A stretch of DNA of 64,000 bases from Atopobium sp. oral taxon 199 str. F0494 (GCF_000411555.1 NZ_KE150486.1:1178001-1242000); one strand, 5' to 3'; shown: positions 34,748 to 43,185, counted from the first letter of the stretch. A program made the numbers and translations. The notes: generated from the letters alone by a model not told the origin.

Positions 34748-35392
34748 ATGAACGTTGCTCAGGCAATTAAAAAGCTACGTCTTGAACACGACATGACGCA
34801 AGAAGAACTTGGAGAGATTGCTGGGGTGTCAGCGATAGCTGTCTCTCAGTGGGAAAATGAGAGAGCAGTTCCTCGTATGGGCGCAATCGAGCGGATTGCA
34901 AATTACTTTCACGTTACTAAAGGCAGCCTTATTGATGGCGATACAAGCTCTTCTCGTCCTGCATCGGCTATCACTCCCACGCCCTCAAGAATTGCTTACG
35001 CACCGCTACTTGGGAGAGTGCATGCCGGAGACGCTCAAGAGCCTGTCATACTTGATGAGCAGATATCTGCTCCCTATGAAGTAATGAAGCATCGACCAAA
35101 TGCATACTTTTTGGAAGTAGAAGGTATGTGCATGGGCAATGTATATCCTGAGGGCTGCTATGTTCTCGTAGACCCGGATGTAGTGCCGCAGAACGGCTCT
35201 ATCGCCGTCGTGTCTATTGATGGTGCTGACTATGTCATGAGAAGGTTTTATCGTGGTGCCAATACGCTTGTACTTTCTCCTGACACGTATGTAGAGGGAT
35301 TTGAGGATATCGTAGTAAGCAATCCGGAAGATCATGAAGTAAAGTTTGCCGGAGCTGTCGTTTGGTTTCAGGCAGCTAGGGAAATGGAATAG
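34748..35392 (+). CDS. CI-type repressor, HTH plus degenerate S24 peptidase domain
   Basis: The 214-residue protein has an XRE helix-turn-helix (residues 1-60) and a LexA/CI C-terminal fold (85-214). The Ala93-Gly94 cleavage motif (VHAGDA) is kept. The catalytic serine position, normally in G-(D/M)-S-M, is Cys128 (EGMCMGN), and the catalytic lysine position is Met164 (YVMRRFY). Loss of both residues argues against RecA-stimulated self-cleavage. The antirepressor at 32542-33309 is the likely inducer instead. The ATG follows ataggag. Confidence 0.88.
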   Translation: MNVAQAIKKLRLEHDMTQEELGEIAGVSAIAVSQWENERAVPRMGAIERIANYFHVTKGSLIDGDTSSSRPASAITPTPSRIAYAPLLGRVHAGDAQEPVILDEQISAPYEVMKHRPNAYFLEVEGMCMGNVYPEGCYVLVDPDVVPQNGSIAVVSIDGADYVMRRFYRGANTLVLSPDTYVEGFEDIVVSNPEDHEVKFAGAVVWFQAAREME

Positions 35393-35406
35393 ATTGGGGA
35401 TTTGTA

Positions 35407-36174
35407 ATGGCTGTATATCAGGAGAGGGCTAAAGAGCGTATTAAAAAAGGTCTTAGGCGCATGACCAACATTGTTGAGAAAGGACGTACAGAAGACTTCA
35501 AAGAAGCTGATACGCGAAAAATCGTTTCTGATATTTTGTGTGAATACCTTGGTTGGGATAGGTTTGATAACGTTACAGCGGAGCAAATGATTGGCTCTCG
35601 GTTTGCGGATTATGTTGTTAAGACCTCAGATGAAGAAGTCTTCGTAGTTGAAGTGAAGCAGATTGGACTCAAGCTTAAAGAAACCCACCTCAATCAAGCT
35701 CGTCAGTATGCTGTTGATGAAGGTATCGACTGGATTATCCTTACCAATGGCGATGACTGGCAGGTTTACCGCACAACCTTAGAGGGCAAAGTTCCGGTTA
35801 CCAAGCTCGTATTCAGAGTGACCATATCAGACAAGACAATGCTGCCAGCACAGAAGACTGACCTACTTTACCTCCTCTCCGAAGAAGCCCATCGCAAAGA
35901 CGAGATCGAAGATTACTACCAGAGACGCATCGCCCTTTCCGGCGAGAACCTTGCTGATCACATTCTTTCTCCTGAAGTTATGAACAAATTGAGAATTGCC
36001 ATAAAGAACACCACAGGCCAAAACCTCAAAAACTCTGAGATAGCCGAAGCTCTTCTTATGCGTCTATTCCTACCTGAAAAGATCACTGATGACAATCGAA
36101 AAGCTATTCAAAAGATGAAAAAAGAAGAGAAAAAGACGGTTGTAAAGAAAAAAGTTTCCAACGAAGAAGTGTAG
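35407..36174 (+). CDS. Stand-alone HsdR_N-type PD-(D/E)XK nuclease-like protein
   Basis: The 255-residue protein resembles the N-terminal nuclease domain of type I restriction subunit R, without helicase parts. Asp68 (RFADYV), Glu82-Val-Lys84 (VEVKQ) and the QARQY motif (98-102) form the expected active site. The C-terminal ~80 residues are helical and end in a Lys-rich tail. It follows the repressor by 15 bases and is probably expressed in the lysogen. Proteins of this kind are frequent in prophages, and a defence or repressor-linked role is inferred only. Confidence 0.8.
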   Translation: MAVYQERAKERIKKGLRRMTNIVEKGRTEDFKEADTRKIVSDILCEYLGWDRFDNVTAEQMIGSRFADYVVKTSDEEVFVVEVKQIGLKLKETHLNQARQYAVDEGIDWIILTNGDDWQVYRTTLEGKVPVTKLVFRVTISDKTMLPAQKTDLLYLLSEEAHRKDEIEDYYQRRIALSGENLADHILSPEVMNKLRIAIKNTTGQNLKNSEIAEALLMRLFLPEKITDDNRKAIQKMKKEEKKTVVKKKVSNEEV

Positions 36175-36189
36175 GAGCTGGGAAATACT

Positions 36190-36438
36190 ATGCAATGTAA
36201 AAAATGCGGTTCTGAGAATGTTGTAGTTCAGATCGTACAGGAAGTACAACTCGTTAACCATCACCACAATATTCTATGGTGGATTTTTATAGGCTGGTGG
36301 TGGCTGCCTGTGAAGTGGATATGGCTTACTGTTCCCGCTCTTATCGCTAAGCTGTTCTTCCGCCGTAAGACGATTAAGCAGAAGACCATGAGTAAGTGTG
36401 TGTGCCAGAATTGCGGCTATGTATGGAATGCCAACTAA
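36190..36438 (+). CDS. Membrane protein with flanking zinc-ribbon halves
   Basis: The 82-residue protein has CKKCGS at the start and CQNCGY at the end, separated by a Trp-rich hydrophobic stretch (ILWWIFIGWWWLPVKWIWLTVPALIAKLFF). The arrangement recalls LITAF-like proteins, in which two CxxC halves form one zinc site beside a membrane-inserted segment. Function unknown. Confidence 0.7.
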   Translation: MQCKKCGSENVVVQIVQEVQLVNHHHNILWWIFIGWWWLPVKWIWLTVPALIAKLFFRRKTIKQKTMSKCVCQNCGYVWNAN

Positions 36439-36458
36439 GGGCAAGCGCAGGATAAACC

Positions 36459-36671
36459 ATGAAGTTTGGTATACGTAAGCCGAGCATCAAACGCTCTATA
36501 AAGGCTCGTACAACAGGGAAACTCAAACGACGGATTAAGAAAGCCTTCATCCCTGGATATGGAAAGAAAGGGGCAGGACTTGTCAAGGATCCTCGTAAGT
36601 CGATCTATAACCGTATCTATCGGCGTACTACGTTCAGCTTGGGCGATCTGCTGAAAAGGCTTTTTAGGTAA
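36459..36671 (+). CDS. Small very basic protein
   Basis: The 70-residue protein is about a third Lys and Arg (KPSIKRSIKARTTGKLKRRIKKAF) with a conserved-looking GYGKKGAGLVKDP segment. It lies between the zinc-ribbon gene and the DUF6978-like gene. It probably binds nucleic acid; unknown role. Confidence 0.65.
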   Translation: MKFGIRKPSIKRSIKARTTGKLKRRIKKAFIPGYGKKGAGLVKDPRKSIYNRIYRRTTFSLGDLLKRLFR

Positions 36672-36690
36672 GGATTTTGAAGGGACTGTA

Positions 36691-37206
36691 ATGTCAAATA
36701 AATTTTATTCATTTTTTGATTTAACTTTAGAAACACAATCTCTTCTCAAAATGCCAAAAGATCCTATAAAAATTACAGGTCCTATTTACTGGCCACAACC
36801 GGGAACGGGAATGAATATTGAGCTTCAGTCTAGTGTAGACCGTGAGATTAAGTTCTTTCTTGATATTTCTGAGTCAAAGAGGACTTCGTCAGTTTTGGTG
36901 GGCATACAAGGTGATAGAAAATCGAAAGCACAAGCGCGAGCTGCATCTCGCCAAATGATCAGAATTGATATTGCGGATAACGAAGCTCTTTTGGTACACC
37001 GAAATCCTGATGGAACTCTTATAAGAGGAAACCATATTCACCTGGATGTTCCTGAATATGGAACGAAGTTTGCTGTCCCGATTAGTCAACAGGATATTAT
37101 AGTATCTAGTGATGGGAGTAATTCAATTCAGTCTCTTTTCCAGTCGCTACTAAAAGTCGATACGGTTAGTAATAAACTATATATGAACTATTCTTTGGGG
37201 GTGTAA
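36691..37206 (+). CDS. DUF6978-like protein, first gene of a cargo pair
   Basis: The 171-residue protein is beta-rich, with an Arg-rich centre (SKAQARAASRQMIRIDI) followed by HRNPDGTLIRGNHIHLDVPEYG, which I associate with the DUF6978 family from memory. It ends one base before the next gene, so the two are translated together. Its DNA is more AT-rich than the phage structural genes. Confidence 0.6.
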   Translation: MSNKFYSFFDLTLETQSLLKMPKDPIKITGPIYWPQPGTGMNIELQSSVDREIKFFLDISESKRTSSVLVGIQGDRKSKAQARAASRQMIRIDIADNEALLVHRNPDGTLIRGNHIHLDVPEYGTKFAVPISQQDIIVSSDGSNSIQSLFQSLLKVDTVSNKLYMNYSLGV

Positions 37207-37207
37207 G

Positions 37208-37990
37208 ATGCTAGTTGAGCAGGCCAACAAAATTATTGATAACTACTCCAAGTGGGTTATTTCAAATATGTTCGCTGTACAGCAGGGAAATGCTGTACGC
37301 ATCATTACCCCTATGCTTGATCGTAATAACGACTGCATGTCCATCTTAATTGGTGAGTCACCAAATGGTGGATATTCGCTCACTGATTTAGGAGAGACGA
37401 TTTCAGATCTTGAGCTTTCGGGACTAACGCTTTCATCTGAGACAAGAAGCGCAAAGCTTGATCAGGTGCTTGCTGGTTTTGGGGTTAGCAAGACAGATGC
37501 TAATGAACTATTCATATCTGCCAGCGATGATGATATTTCAATCAAGATGAATATGATGCTACAGGCTATGATTTCTGTTGACGATCTGTTCTTTCTAAAC
37601 AAAGATTCCGTGCGTTCTCTCTTTTTCGAGGATGTTGGGATGTGGATGTATGAGCATAATATTAAGCCTATTGCAGGACCTTCATATGTAGGTAGATCTG
37701 GACTTTATTACAAGTTTGATTATGCAATTGCTGGTGCAAAGATAAATGAGTTGAAGCTTATAAAGACCGTCAATAATCCTACTGAGACTAATGTCTGTAA
37801 TGCTCTTTTTGGTTGGAAAGATGTTGAGAGTAGCCGAAAGGGTTCCACTGGGTATATCTTTCTCAATTCACGTAACGGGAAAAACGGAAAGATTGAACAG
37901 TCAGTTATAAGTGCCTGTTCTGCCTATGGGATGAAGCCTATTCAGTGGGGTATCAATGAGAACGCCTACATAGGCGAGCTTGCTGCATAA
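37208..37990 (+). CDS. DUF1828/DUF1829 domain protein, second gene of a cargo pair
   Basis: The 260-residue protein matches the DUF1828 layout in its first half (ITPMLDRNNDCMSILI, GYSLTDLGETISDLELSG) and DUF1829 in its second (YKFDYAIAG, NALFGWKDVESSR). These domains occur in phages and islands, often beside a small partner, without a proven biochemical role. The gene is coupled to the preceding DUF6978-like gene and lies just before the integrase, a place where phages keep exclusion or toxin genes. Confidence 0.68.
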   Translation: MLVEQANKIIDNYSKWVISNMFAVQQGNAVRIITPMLDRNNDCMSILIGESPNGGYSLTDLGETISDLELSGLTLSSETRSAKLDQVLAGFGVSKTDANELFISASDDDISIKMNMMLQAMISVDDLFFLNKDSVRSLFFEDVGMWMYEHNIKPIAGPSYVGRSGLYYKFDYAIAGAKINELKLIKTVNNPTETNVCNALFGWKDVESSRKGSTGYIFLNSRNGKNGKIEQSVISACSAYGMKPIQWGINENAYIGELAA

Positions 37991-38032
37991 GATTGTTACC
38001 TTATTCATTATGTTTCTCTGTACACATTAAGA

Positions 38033-38068
38033 TACCCTCTGTGTCTGCCAGAATGTGAACAGAGGGTA
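38033..38068. other. 10-bp hairpin between cargo and integrase genes
   Basis: TACCCTCTGT (38033-38042) pairs with ACAGAGGGTA (38059-38068) around 16 bases. No T-run follows directly. It may end the cargo transcript or bind a regulator of the integrase gene. Confidence 0.5.
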
Positions 38069-38109
38069 ACACTCGTATACTTTTAGAATAGAAAGTGTTC
38101 TTAGCATAA

Positions 38110-39192
38110 ATGATAGAGAAGACTTCTACTGGTAAATATCGTGTTCGCGTCGATATGGGGCGCGATCTTCACGGCAAGCGTCTTAGGAATACTAAGACGG
38201 TTCCAACCATGAGGGAAGCCCGAGCGCTTGAACACATGTGGGCAGAGATGGCGCGAACCGATGCTGTTATCAGAGATCACATGCGCTTTGATGACTTTGT
38301 GATTCAATACTATCTTCCGGACAAAGAAAAGCACCTGAGATACAACACAGTAAGACGTTATAAATTAGAGATTAAAAAGCGGCTTCTGCCGGCTTTTAGT
38401 CATAAGTACCTCGAAGATATCAAGCAGAGAGATATACAGGCACTTCTTGACTCTTGCGATACCAGGAACATGGCTAAGGTATCCCGTGATGTGTTGCGCC
38501 AAATCCTCAATATGGCTATGAAGTACGGTTATGTCAAACAGAACGTGGCCGCGCTTACGTATGACTTTCCGGAGCGTGCCATCCGTCCTGAGGACCACAA
38601 CGGTACGTGGCTCACAAGTTTCGAACAACACGATGAGTTCATTGAGAAAATAGACAACCAACTCTTTAAGACAGTCTGCGTACTTGGCCTAAGCCTAGGG
38701 CTTCGTAAAGGTGAAATATTCGGTCTTGATTGGGAGGACATTGACCTAGATCATCGGGTGGTCCATGTCAAGCAGACCTATGTTATGGAGGGCAGTGGCT
38801 ACAAGCTCATGGCGCCAAAGACCGCTAAAAGCGATAGATACATACCGTTGCGCTACGTGGCGACAGAGTATCTGAAGGACCTCTATGAGAGCAGGGGAGA
38901 GCCAACAGGTGCGGTCGTTATCAACAAATATGGATATAGAGCGAGTCCAAATAAATGTGCCGAGCGATGGACAGAGTATCTTCAGAAGCATGATCTTGAA
39001 AAAGTCAGTATACTCAATATGCGCCATAGCTTTGCGACTGCTTGTGTGAATGCAGGCATGGATATCGTAAAGGTGTCGCGCATGCTCGGACATACCCAGA
39101 TATCAACGACCGTAAGCCGTTACGTGCGATATAAGGTTGATGACATTCAAGAGGAGTTTGATCGTTTGAGTGTGGGACAAAAGAGGGATTAA
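38110..39192 (+). CDS. Site-specific integrase adjacent to attR
   Basis: The 360-residue tyrosine recombinase has an AP2-like arm-binding N-terminus (GKYRVRVDMGRDLHGKR), a core-binding domain and the catalytic domain with Arg in GLRKGE, LGH, and nucleophile Tyr in VSRYVRY. Box II reads LNMRHSFA, so the usual His of HxxR is Leu. Its position 75 bases from attR marks it as the enzyme that placed the prophage in tRNA-Ser(CGA). Confidence 0.9.
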   Translation: MIEKTSTGKYRVRVDMGRDLHGKRLRNTKTVPTMREARALEHMWAEMARTDAVIRDHMRFDDFVIQYYLPDKEKHLRYNTVRRYKLEIKKRLLPAFSHKYLEDIKQRDIQALLDSCDTRNMAKVSRDVLRQILNMAMKYGYVKQNVAALTYDFPERAIRPEDHNGTWLTSFEQHDEFIEKIDNQLFKTVCVLGLSLGLRKGEIFGLDWEDIDLDHRVVHVKQTYVMEGSGYKLMAPKTAKSDRYIPLRYVATEYLKDLYESRGEPTGAVVINKYGYRASPNKCAERWTEYLQKHDLEKVSILNMRHSFATACVNAGMDIVKVSRMLGHTQISTTVSRYVRYKVDDIQEEFDRLSVGQKRD

Positions 39193-39240
39193 AAAACGGT
39201 CGGAAAAGCTCATTTTTAATACTGTAACAGTAGAAATAGG

Positions 39241-39263
39241 ATAGAACATATATTCTATTTTTA
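39241..39263 (+). terminator. Weak terminator of the integrase gene
   Basis: ATAGAA (39241-39246) and TTCTAT (39253-39258) form a short stem followed by TTTTTA, directly before attR. Confidence 0.4.
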
Positions 39264-39267
39264 CGGC

Positions 39268-39291
39268 TTCGAATCCCTCCTCCTCCGCCAT
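39268..39291. repeat. attR core
   Basis: 24 bases identical to the tRNA-Ser(CGA) 3' end at 9033-9056. Only this fragment of the tRNA is present here; there is no second tRNA gene. Confidence 0.93.
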
Positions 39292-39418
39292 TTTACTTTT
39301 CTTGTATATACCGATTTAACTGGAAAGTTACTGCGTGTCTATGAGTTGATTTGTCTATTTTTTACAGAAATGCTAGCCTTTTCATGAACACAATTTTTGG
39401 TGTATTCCGAAAGGAGAA

Positions 39419-40552
39419 ATGATGATGGTATCTGCTCAGGAACTTGAGGGCTTCCGTCGGGATCGCTATTTTGCCCGCGCCTGGACCCTTACAACGAAGA
39501 ATAAGGGTTGGTGGAAAACCGCGCTGCTGCTGACTCTTGCGTGCCTTGTTCCTGTTGTGGGACCGCTTGGCGTATCAGGGTATATTGCCGAATGGATGCG
39601 CACGGTTGCATGGGGTAACAACATCAGCATTACAGATAACAAGACAAGTGTTGGTCAGTCAATCTCAAGCGGTTGGCGTATGTTTGTTGTGGGGCTTGTA
39701 TATTGTCTCGCATTTGGCCTTTTGGGTATAGCGGCTCTCTTTATTCCAGTGCTTAACGGCATCCTGTTCCCGTTTTTTGTTATTGCAGGCATTTTGTTGA
39801 GCTACTTTGTGATTGTTGCTCAGCTCCGCGCTACCATTTATCAGAAATTGAGCGCGGGCTTTAACGTCAGGGCTGTCGTTCAGATGTTTAAGCATGGATT
39901 TCCTGGTTTATGCCGGATTTATGCACTCAGCATAGTTGGAGAGTTTATTGTCGGATCCCTTGGATCGATGTTTATGGGAGGTACGTTTATCGCGTACTTT
40001 TCCGCCCTGCTGAATGAAGGATTTGTCTTTGGCGGCCGTATGACGTTAAGCGCTTACTATCGTATGCTCAATGCCGCGCTGATGGCGACGATTCCTTCTT
40101 TCTTGGTGAACGCTATTCTTATTGCTGCTATTTCTGTTGTGCTGAATTTAGTAATCAGTGCGGCGTTTGCTTTGTGGATGCGCCAGTTTAATCTTCCCTC
40201 CTGGGGTAAAAGCAGCGATCCTTTGCCGCCGTATCTGTATGATCCTCGCGATGAAGCGATTGCTGAAGAAGCGCGGCAGGCTACGGCTGCCGAAAAAGAG
40301 CCAGTCGCTCAGCCTGTTACTCCCGTACAGCCTGCTTCGACGCAGCCCGCCCCAGCGCAGTCTGTGCCTGATCAAACCACAGAACCAGCGGCTCCGGCAA
40401 CTGACGTGGCAGCGCCGGCAGCTCCAACAACCGAAACTGACGTAGAGGTTGTCCCGTTTGGACAGTCAGGACAGGTGTCCGAGAAGCCCGCTAAAGAATC
40501 CGCTGGTGAGCAGGGAACAAATACCGATCCGTTCGCGCCAACACAACAGTAG
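39419..40552 (+). CDS. DUF4013 family membrane protein
   Basis: The 377-residue protein has about six hydrophobic segments in residues 30-260, with the glycerophosphodiester-phosphodiesterase-like membrane pattern of DUF4013, then a 110-residue disordered tail rich in Pro, Ala, Gln and Thr. The first of three consecutive ATG codons (39419) lies behind aaaggag. Function unknown. Confidence 0.75.
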   Translation: MMMVSAQELEGFRRDRYFARAWTLTTKNKGWWKTALLLTLACLVPVVGPLGVSGYIAEWMRTVAWGNNISITDNKTSVGQSISSGWRMFVVGLVYCLAFGLLGIAALFIPVLNGILFPFFVIAGILLSYFVIVAQLRATIYQKLSAGFNVRAVVQMFKHGFPGLCRIYALSIVGEFIVGSLGSMFMGGTFIAYFSALLNEGFVFGGRMTLSAYYRMLNAALMATIPSFLVNAILIAAISVVLNLVISAAFALWMRQFNLPSWGKSSDPLPPYLYDPRDEAIAEEARQATAAEKEPVAQPVTPVQPASTQPAPAQSVPDQTTEPAAPATDVAAPAAPTTETDVEVVPFGQSGQVSEKPAKESAGEQGTNTDPFAPTQQ

Positions 40553-40597
40553 TTGACGAACGTTGTTTGATCTAGGCATTGAGAACAAATGCCTTTG

Positions 40598-40636
40598 AAC
40601 GGCCATCATGCAGATTGTGTGATGGCCGTTTTCTTA
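40598..40636 (+). terminator. Terminator after the DUF4013 gene
   Basis: AACGGCCATCA (40598-40608) pairs with TGATGGCCGTT (40620-40630) and is followed by ttctta. Confidence 0.8.
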
Positions 40637-40819
40637 TATAAGCGGTGATATGGAACGGAAGGCCTTCTCGCCAGCGGATTGTTGAAAGTTGTGGTGCGCC
40701 TCGTCAGAATGCGGACAGATTGCAGTCAGAACCGTACGGTAGGCTTGAAGTGCCGGATTTGTCTGGAAAGAGAGAAAAGGAGAATTCGAGGTGATGCGGA
40801 CAGAGGCGCAGGTATGTGG

Positions 40820-40873
40820 TATGATGCTTGGTCGAACCTTTCCTGCTTCGGACGCACCTTCACTTTCCGAAGC
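40820..40873 (+). promoter_or_regulatory. rpsF promoter -10 and S6:S18-like leader hairpin
   Basis: TATGAT (40820-40825) is a good -10 box; no convincing -35 is seen. The leader hairpin GCTTCGGA (40845-40852) with TCCGAAGC (40866-40873) carries CCGA sequences near its base, as in leaders bound by the S6:S18 dimer for autoregulation. The leader assignment is an inference. Confidence 0.4.
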
Positions 40874-40897
40874 CATTAGCCCAGAGGAGGTGACCAT

Positions 40898-41191
40898 ATG
40901 AAGGCCTATGAACTGTTGTATTTTGTCGATCCGTCCTCTTCCGAGGAGATTCGCGCCGGTGTTATGAAGCGTATTGACGTTGCCATTACCACCGATGGAG
41001 GCGTAGTCGACAACGTCGAGGACTGGGGTAAGCGCAAGCTTGCTTTTGAAATCGACAAACTTACCGAGGGTGATTACACCCTTATCAACTTCCATGCAGA
41101 TCCAACGCAGATTGCAGAGCTCGATCGAGTTTTGCGCATCAATGACGCCGTAAAGCGCCACATGATCGTGCGCCGTGTCGACAAGGACTAA
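40898..41191 (+). CDS. rpsF: 30S ribosomal protein S6
   Basis: The 97-residue protein shows the S6 pattern (YELLYFVDPSSSEE, WGKRKLAFEIDKLTEGDY, LRINDAVKRHMIVR). It binds S18 on the small-subunit platform. A strong gaggagg precedes the start. The gene heads the rpsF-ssb-rpsR-rplI block. Confidence 0.97.
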   Translation: MKAYELLYFVDPSSSEEIRAGVMKRIDVAITTDGGVVDNVEDWGKRKLAFEIDKLTEGDYTLINFHADPTQIAELDRVLRINDAVKRHMIVRRVDKD

Positions 41192-41247
41192 GTCCTAATG
41201 GAAGGTGGAACGCAGAGAGCGTTTCCACGATGAGAGGCAGTGAGAGT

Positions 41248-41724
41248 ATGAGCATTAACAGAGTGAATATTTCGGGCAATCTGACTCGCGACCCTGAGCT
41301 TCGCTCAACAGCGGGCGGCACCCAGATTCTTTCATTCGGGGTTGCCGTTAACGATCGTCGCAGAAATGTACAGACCGGCGAGTGGGAAGATGTTCCCAAC
41401 TTTATTGATTGCGTGGTGTTTGGCCAGCGTGCCGATGCGCTTTCCCGCTTCCTCTCCAAGGGTTCGAAGGTTGCCATTGAAGGCAAGCTTCGTTACAGCA
41501 CTTGGGAGACGAAAGAGGGACAGCGTCGCAGCAAACTTGAGGTTGTTGTGGACGAAGTTGAGTTCCTTTCCAGGAATCAGCAGCAGGCAAGCGCTGCTCC
41601 CGCTCCCGTACAGCAGCCATCGGCGCCCACATACGCGGCGCCCGCTCCACAGGCTGCCGCCCCCGCTCCGCAGGCACCTGCCGCGCCAGCAGCTGATGTC
41701 TACGACGAGGACATTCCGTTTTAA
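41248..41724 (+). CDS. ssb: Single-stranded DNA-binding protein
   Basis: The 158-residue protein has an OB fold (INRVNISGNLTRDPELR, FGVAVNDR, FIDCVVFGQRADALSRFLSKGSKVAIEGKL), a Pro/Ala/Gln-rich linker and the acidic tip DEDIPF that binds partner proteins. The ATG at 41248 gives the normal N-terminus. The intergenic region before it holds a GTGGAACGC/GCGTTTCCAC hairpin. Confidence 0.96.
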   Translation: MSINRVNISGNLTRDPELRSTAGGTQILSFGVAVNDRRRNVQTGEWEDVPNFIDCVVFGQRADALSRFLSKGSKVAIEGKLRYSTWETKEGQRRSKLEVVVDEVEFLSRNQQQASAAPAPVQQPSAPTYAAPAPQAAAPAPQAPAAPAADVYDEDIPF

Positions 41725-41769
41725 TGAATACGGCAGCTGAAATTCGGTTGCCACAGAAAGGTATATGAC

Positions 41770-42042
41770 ATGGCTCAGCAGAAACAAGATTTTCAGCGTC
41801 AGCCGCGTCGCAAGTATTGCCAGTTCTGCAAGGAGGATACTGAGTATATTGACTATAAGGATACTCAGCTTCTTCGCAAGTACATGACCGACCGCGGTAA
41901 AATCAAACCTCGTCGCGTCACTGGCACCTGCACGCAGCATCAACACGACATTGCGCTTGCTATCAAGCGCGCTCGTGAGATGGCTCTTCTGCCTTACACC
42001 GTTGCGGTTGTTTCAAGCCGCGGTGGTCGTAATCGCGGATAG
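41770..42042 (+). CDS. rpsR: 30S ribosomal protein S18
   Basis: The 90-residue basic protein has the S18 core ([39 protein letters not shown]). The two cysteines at the start (CQFC) suggest the zinc-binding form. It partners S6. Confidence 0.97.
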   Translation: MAQQKQDFQRQPRRKYCQFCKEDTEYIDYKDTQLLRKYMTDRGKIKPRRVTGTCTQHQHDIALAIKRAREMALLPYTVAVVSSRGGRNRG

Positions 42043-42070
42043 TCGTGGTTGAGAAACGATGCGATAACGT

Positions 42071-43171
42071 ATGAAAGGCAAGCGAGATAATACGGGCCTA
42101 CCTCCTGTTCCGCGCGGTACACAGGGAACTCATACCCAGGGTTCTCGTGATGCGCAAGGTTCAGAGAAACGCTTTGGGTCTTATGACGCGAAGCGCTCGG
42201 CGGCTCATGAGCAGCCTTCGTTTGAGCAGGGGCTCTTACTAGTGGCTTTAGGAGCGTTGGTCTGCTCATATCTTACCTTTGTCGGCGCAGCCCTCGTAAG
42301 CTATGGCATGGTTGTTACCTGCTATAAGAGAGGTTGGCGAGAAGCACTGGGCGCTTCATTGTTGGCGCTTCTTGCGGTTGGCGGGATAGGATATCTTTCT
42401 GGAGGCTTTGCCGCGTTGACAAGCGCGTTTTGCGCCGGCTTTATCGCGGTATGCGTTGGTGTTTCTGTCTCGCGTGGTCTATCGACAACTAGCATAAATT
42501 TGGTGATTATTGCCGCAGGAGCCCTCCTCATTCTGGGGGGATATGCCCTGCTCGCTACCTTAGACGGGACGACACTTTCCGCCAGCGTTGACGAAGCGTT
42601 TGAATTTTACCGGTCGCAGTATGCCAATGTGTCCCTGAACGGTTCAGTTGGTTTTGCGTATCTCAAAGGCCTAATGAAGCTCTTTTGGCCCACAAGCTTT
42701 ACCTTGGTTGCGCTGGCATACTATGTTGTCGCGCGTATTGGTGCACGAGGTGCTTATCGCGGCCTTGGAGGAAACCGTACGCTTTTGCCGCAGCTTGCGG
42801 AGTACGATGTGCCTCTATGGCTTGTGGCGTTGGGCATTTTGACGCTTGCGGTATATGCGGCAAGTCCAACGCTTCCGTATTACGGAGACGAGGCGTTTCA
42901 GGCGTCTGTTAACGTACTGACGGCAATACGGTTCGCCTTAGTTGTTCAGGGCGTCGCTGTGGTCGTATGGTTCTTGCGGCGCCATGGCGTATCACCCGTG
43001 CTGACGATGGCTTTATTTATATTCGCGGCGTTTCTCGAAATTCAGGTTGGTATAGTAACTTTTGTCGGTCTAGCCGATATCTGGGCGAACTTCCGGCGCC
43101 TTTCGCGTGGGAAGAGGCCTGGCGGCGAGAAGACCGCACAAACAAAAAATCAGTCGGCTTCGGCTGACTGA
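42071..43171 (+). CDS. DUF2232 (YybS-like) membrane protein
   Basis: The 366-residue protein starts with a polar 45-residue tail and has about eight membrane segments, in the pattern of DUF2232/YybS proteins, which often lie beside rpsR and rplI. Motifs include KGLMKLFWPTSF and LPYYGDEAF. Function unknown. It stops 14 bases before rplI. Confidence 0.75.
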   Translation: MKGKRDNTGLPPVPRGTQGTHTQGSRDAQGSEKRFGSYDAKRSAAHEQPSFEQGLLLVALGALVCSYLTFVGAALVSYGMVVTCYKRGWREALGASLLALLAVGGIGYLSGGFAALTSAFCAGFIAVCVGVSVSRGLSTTSINLVIIAAGALLILGGYALLATLDGTTLSASVDEAFEFYRSQYANVSLNGSVGFAYLKGLMKLFWPTSFTLVALAYYVVARIGARGAYRGLGGNRTLLPQLAEYDVPLWLVALGILTLAVYAASPTLPYYGDEAFQASVNVLTAIRFALVVQGVAVVVWFLRRHGVSPVLTMALFIFAAFLEIQVGIVTFVGLADIWANFRRLSRGKRPGGEKTAQTKNQSASAD

Positions 43172-43185
43172 CCGAAGGAGTTCCC

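Larger units (their letters stand above)
9033..39291. mobile_element. Complete siphovirus-type prophage, about 30.2 kb
   Basis: A 24-bp direct repeat of the tRNA-Ser(CGA) 3' end flanks the element. It holds all modules expected of a temperate HK97-like siphovirus: integrase, repressor, early region, terminase, portal, capsid, tail, holin and endolysin. Most genes are on the minus strand; the repressor, cargo and integrase arm is on the plus strand. I see no disrupted structural gene, so it may be able to produce particles. An additional integrase inside the early region is unusual. Confidence 0.95.

Noticed and set aside
39268-39291. Second tRNA-Ser gene at the right prophage end
   Set aside because: Only the last 23-24 bases of the tRNA are present; this is attR.
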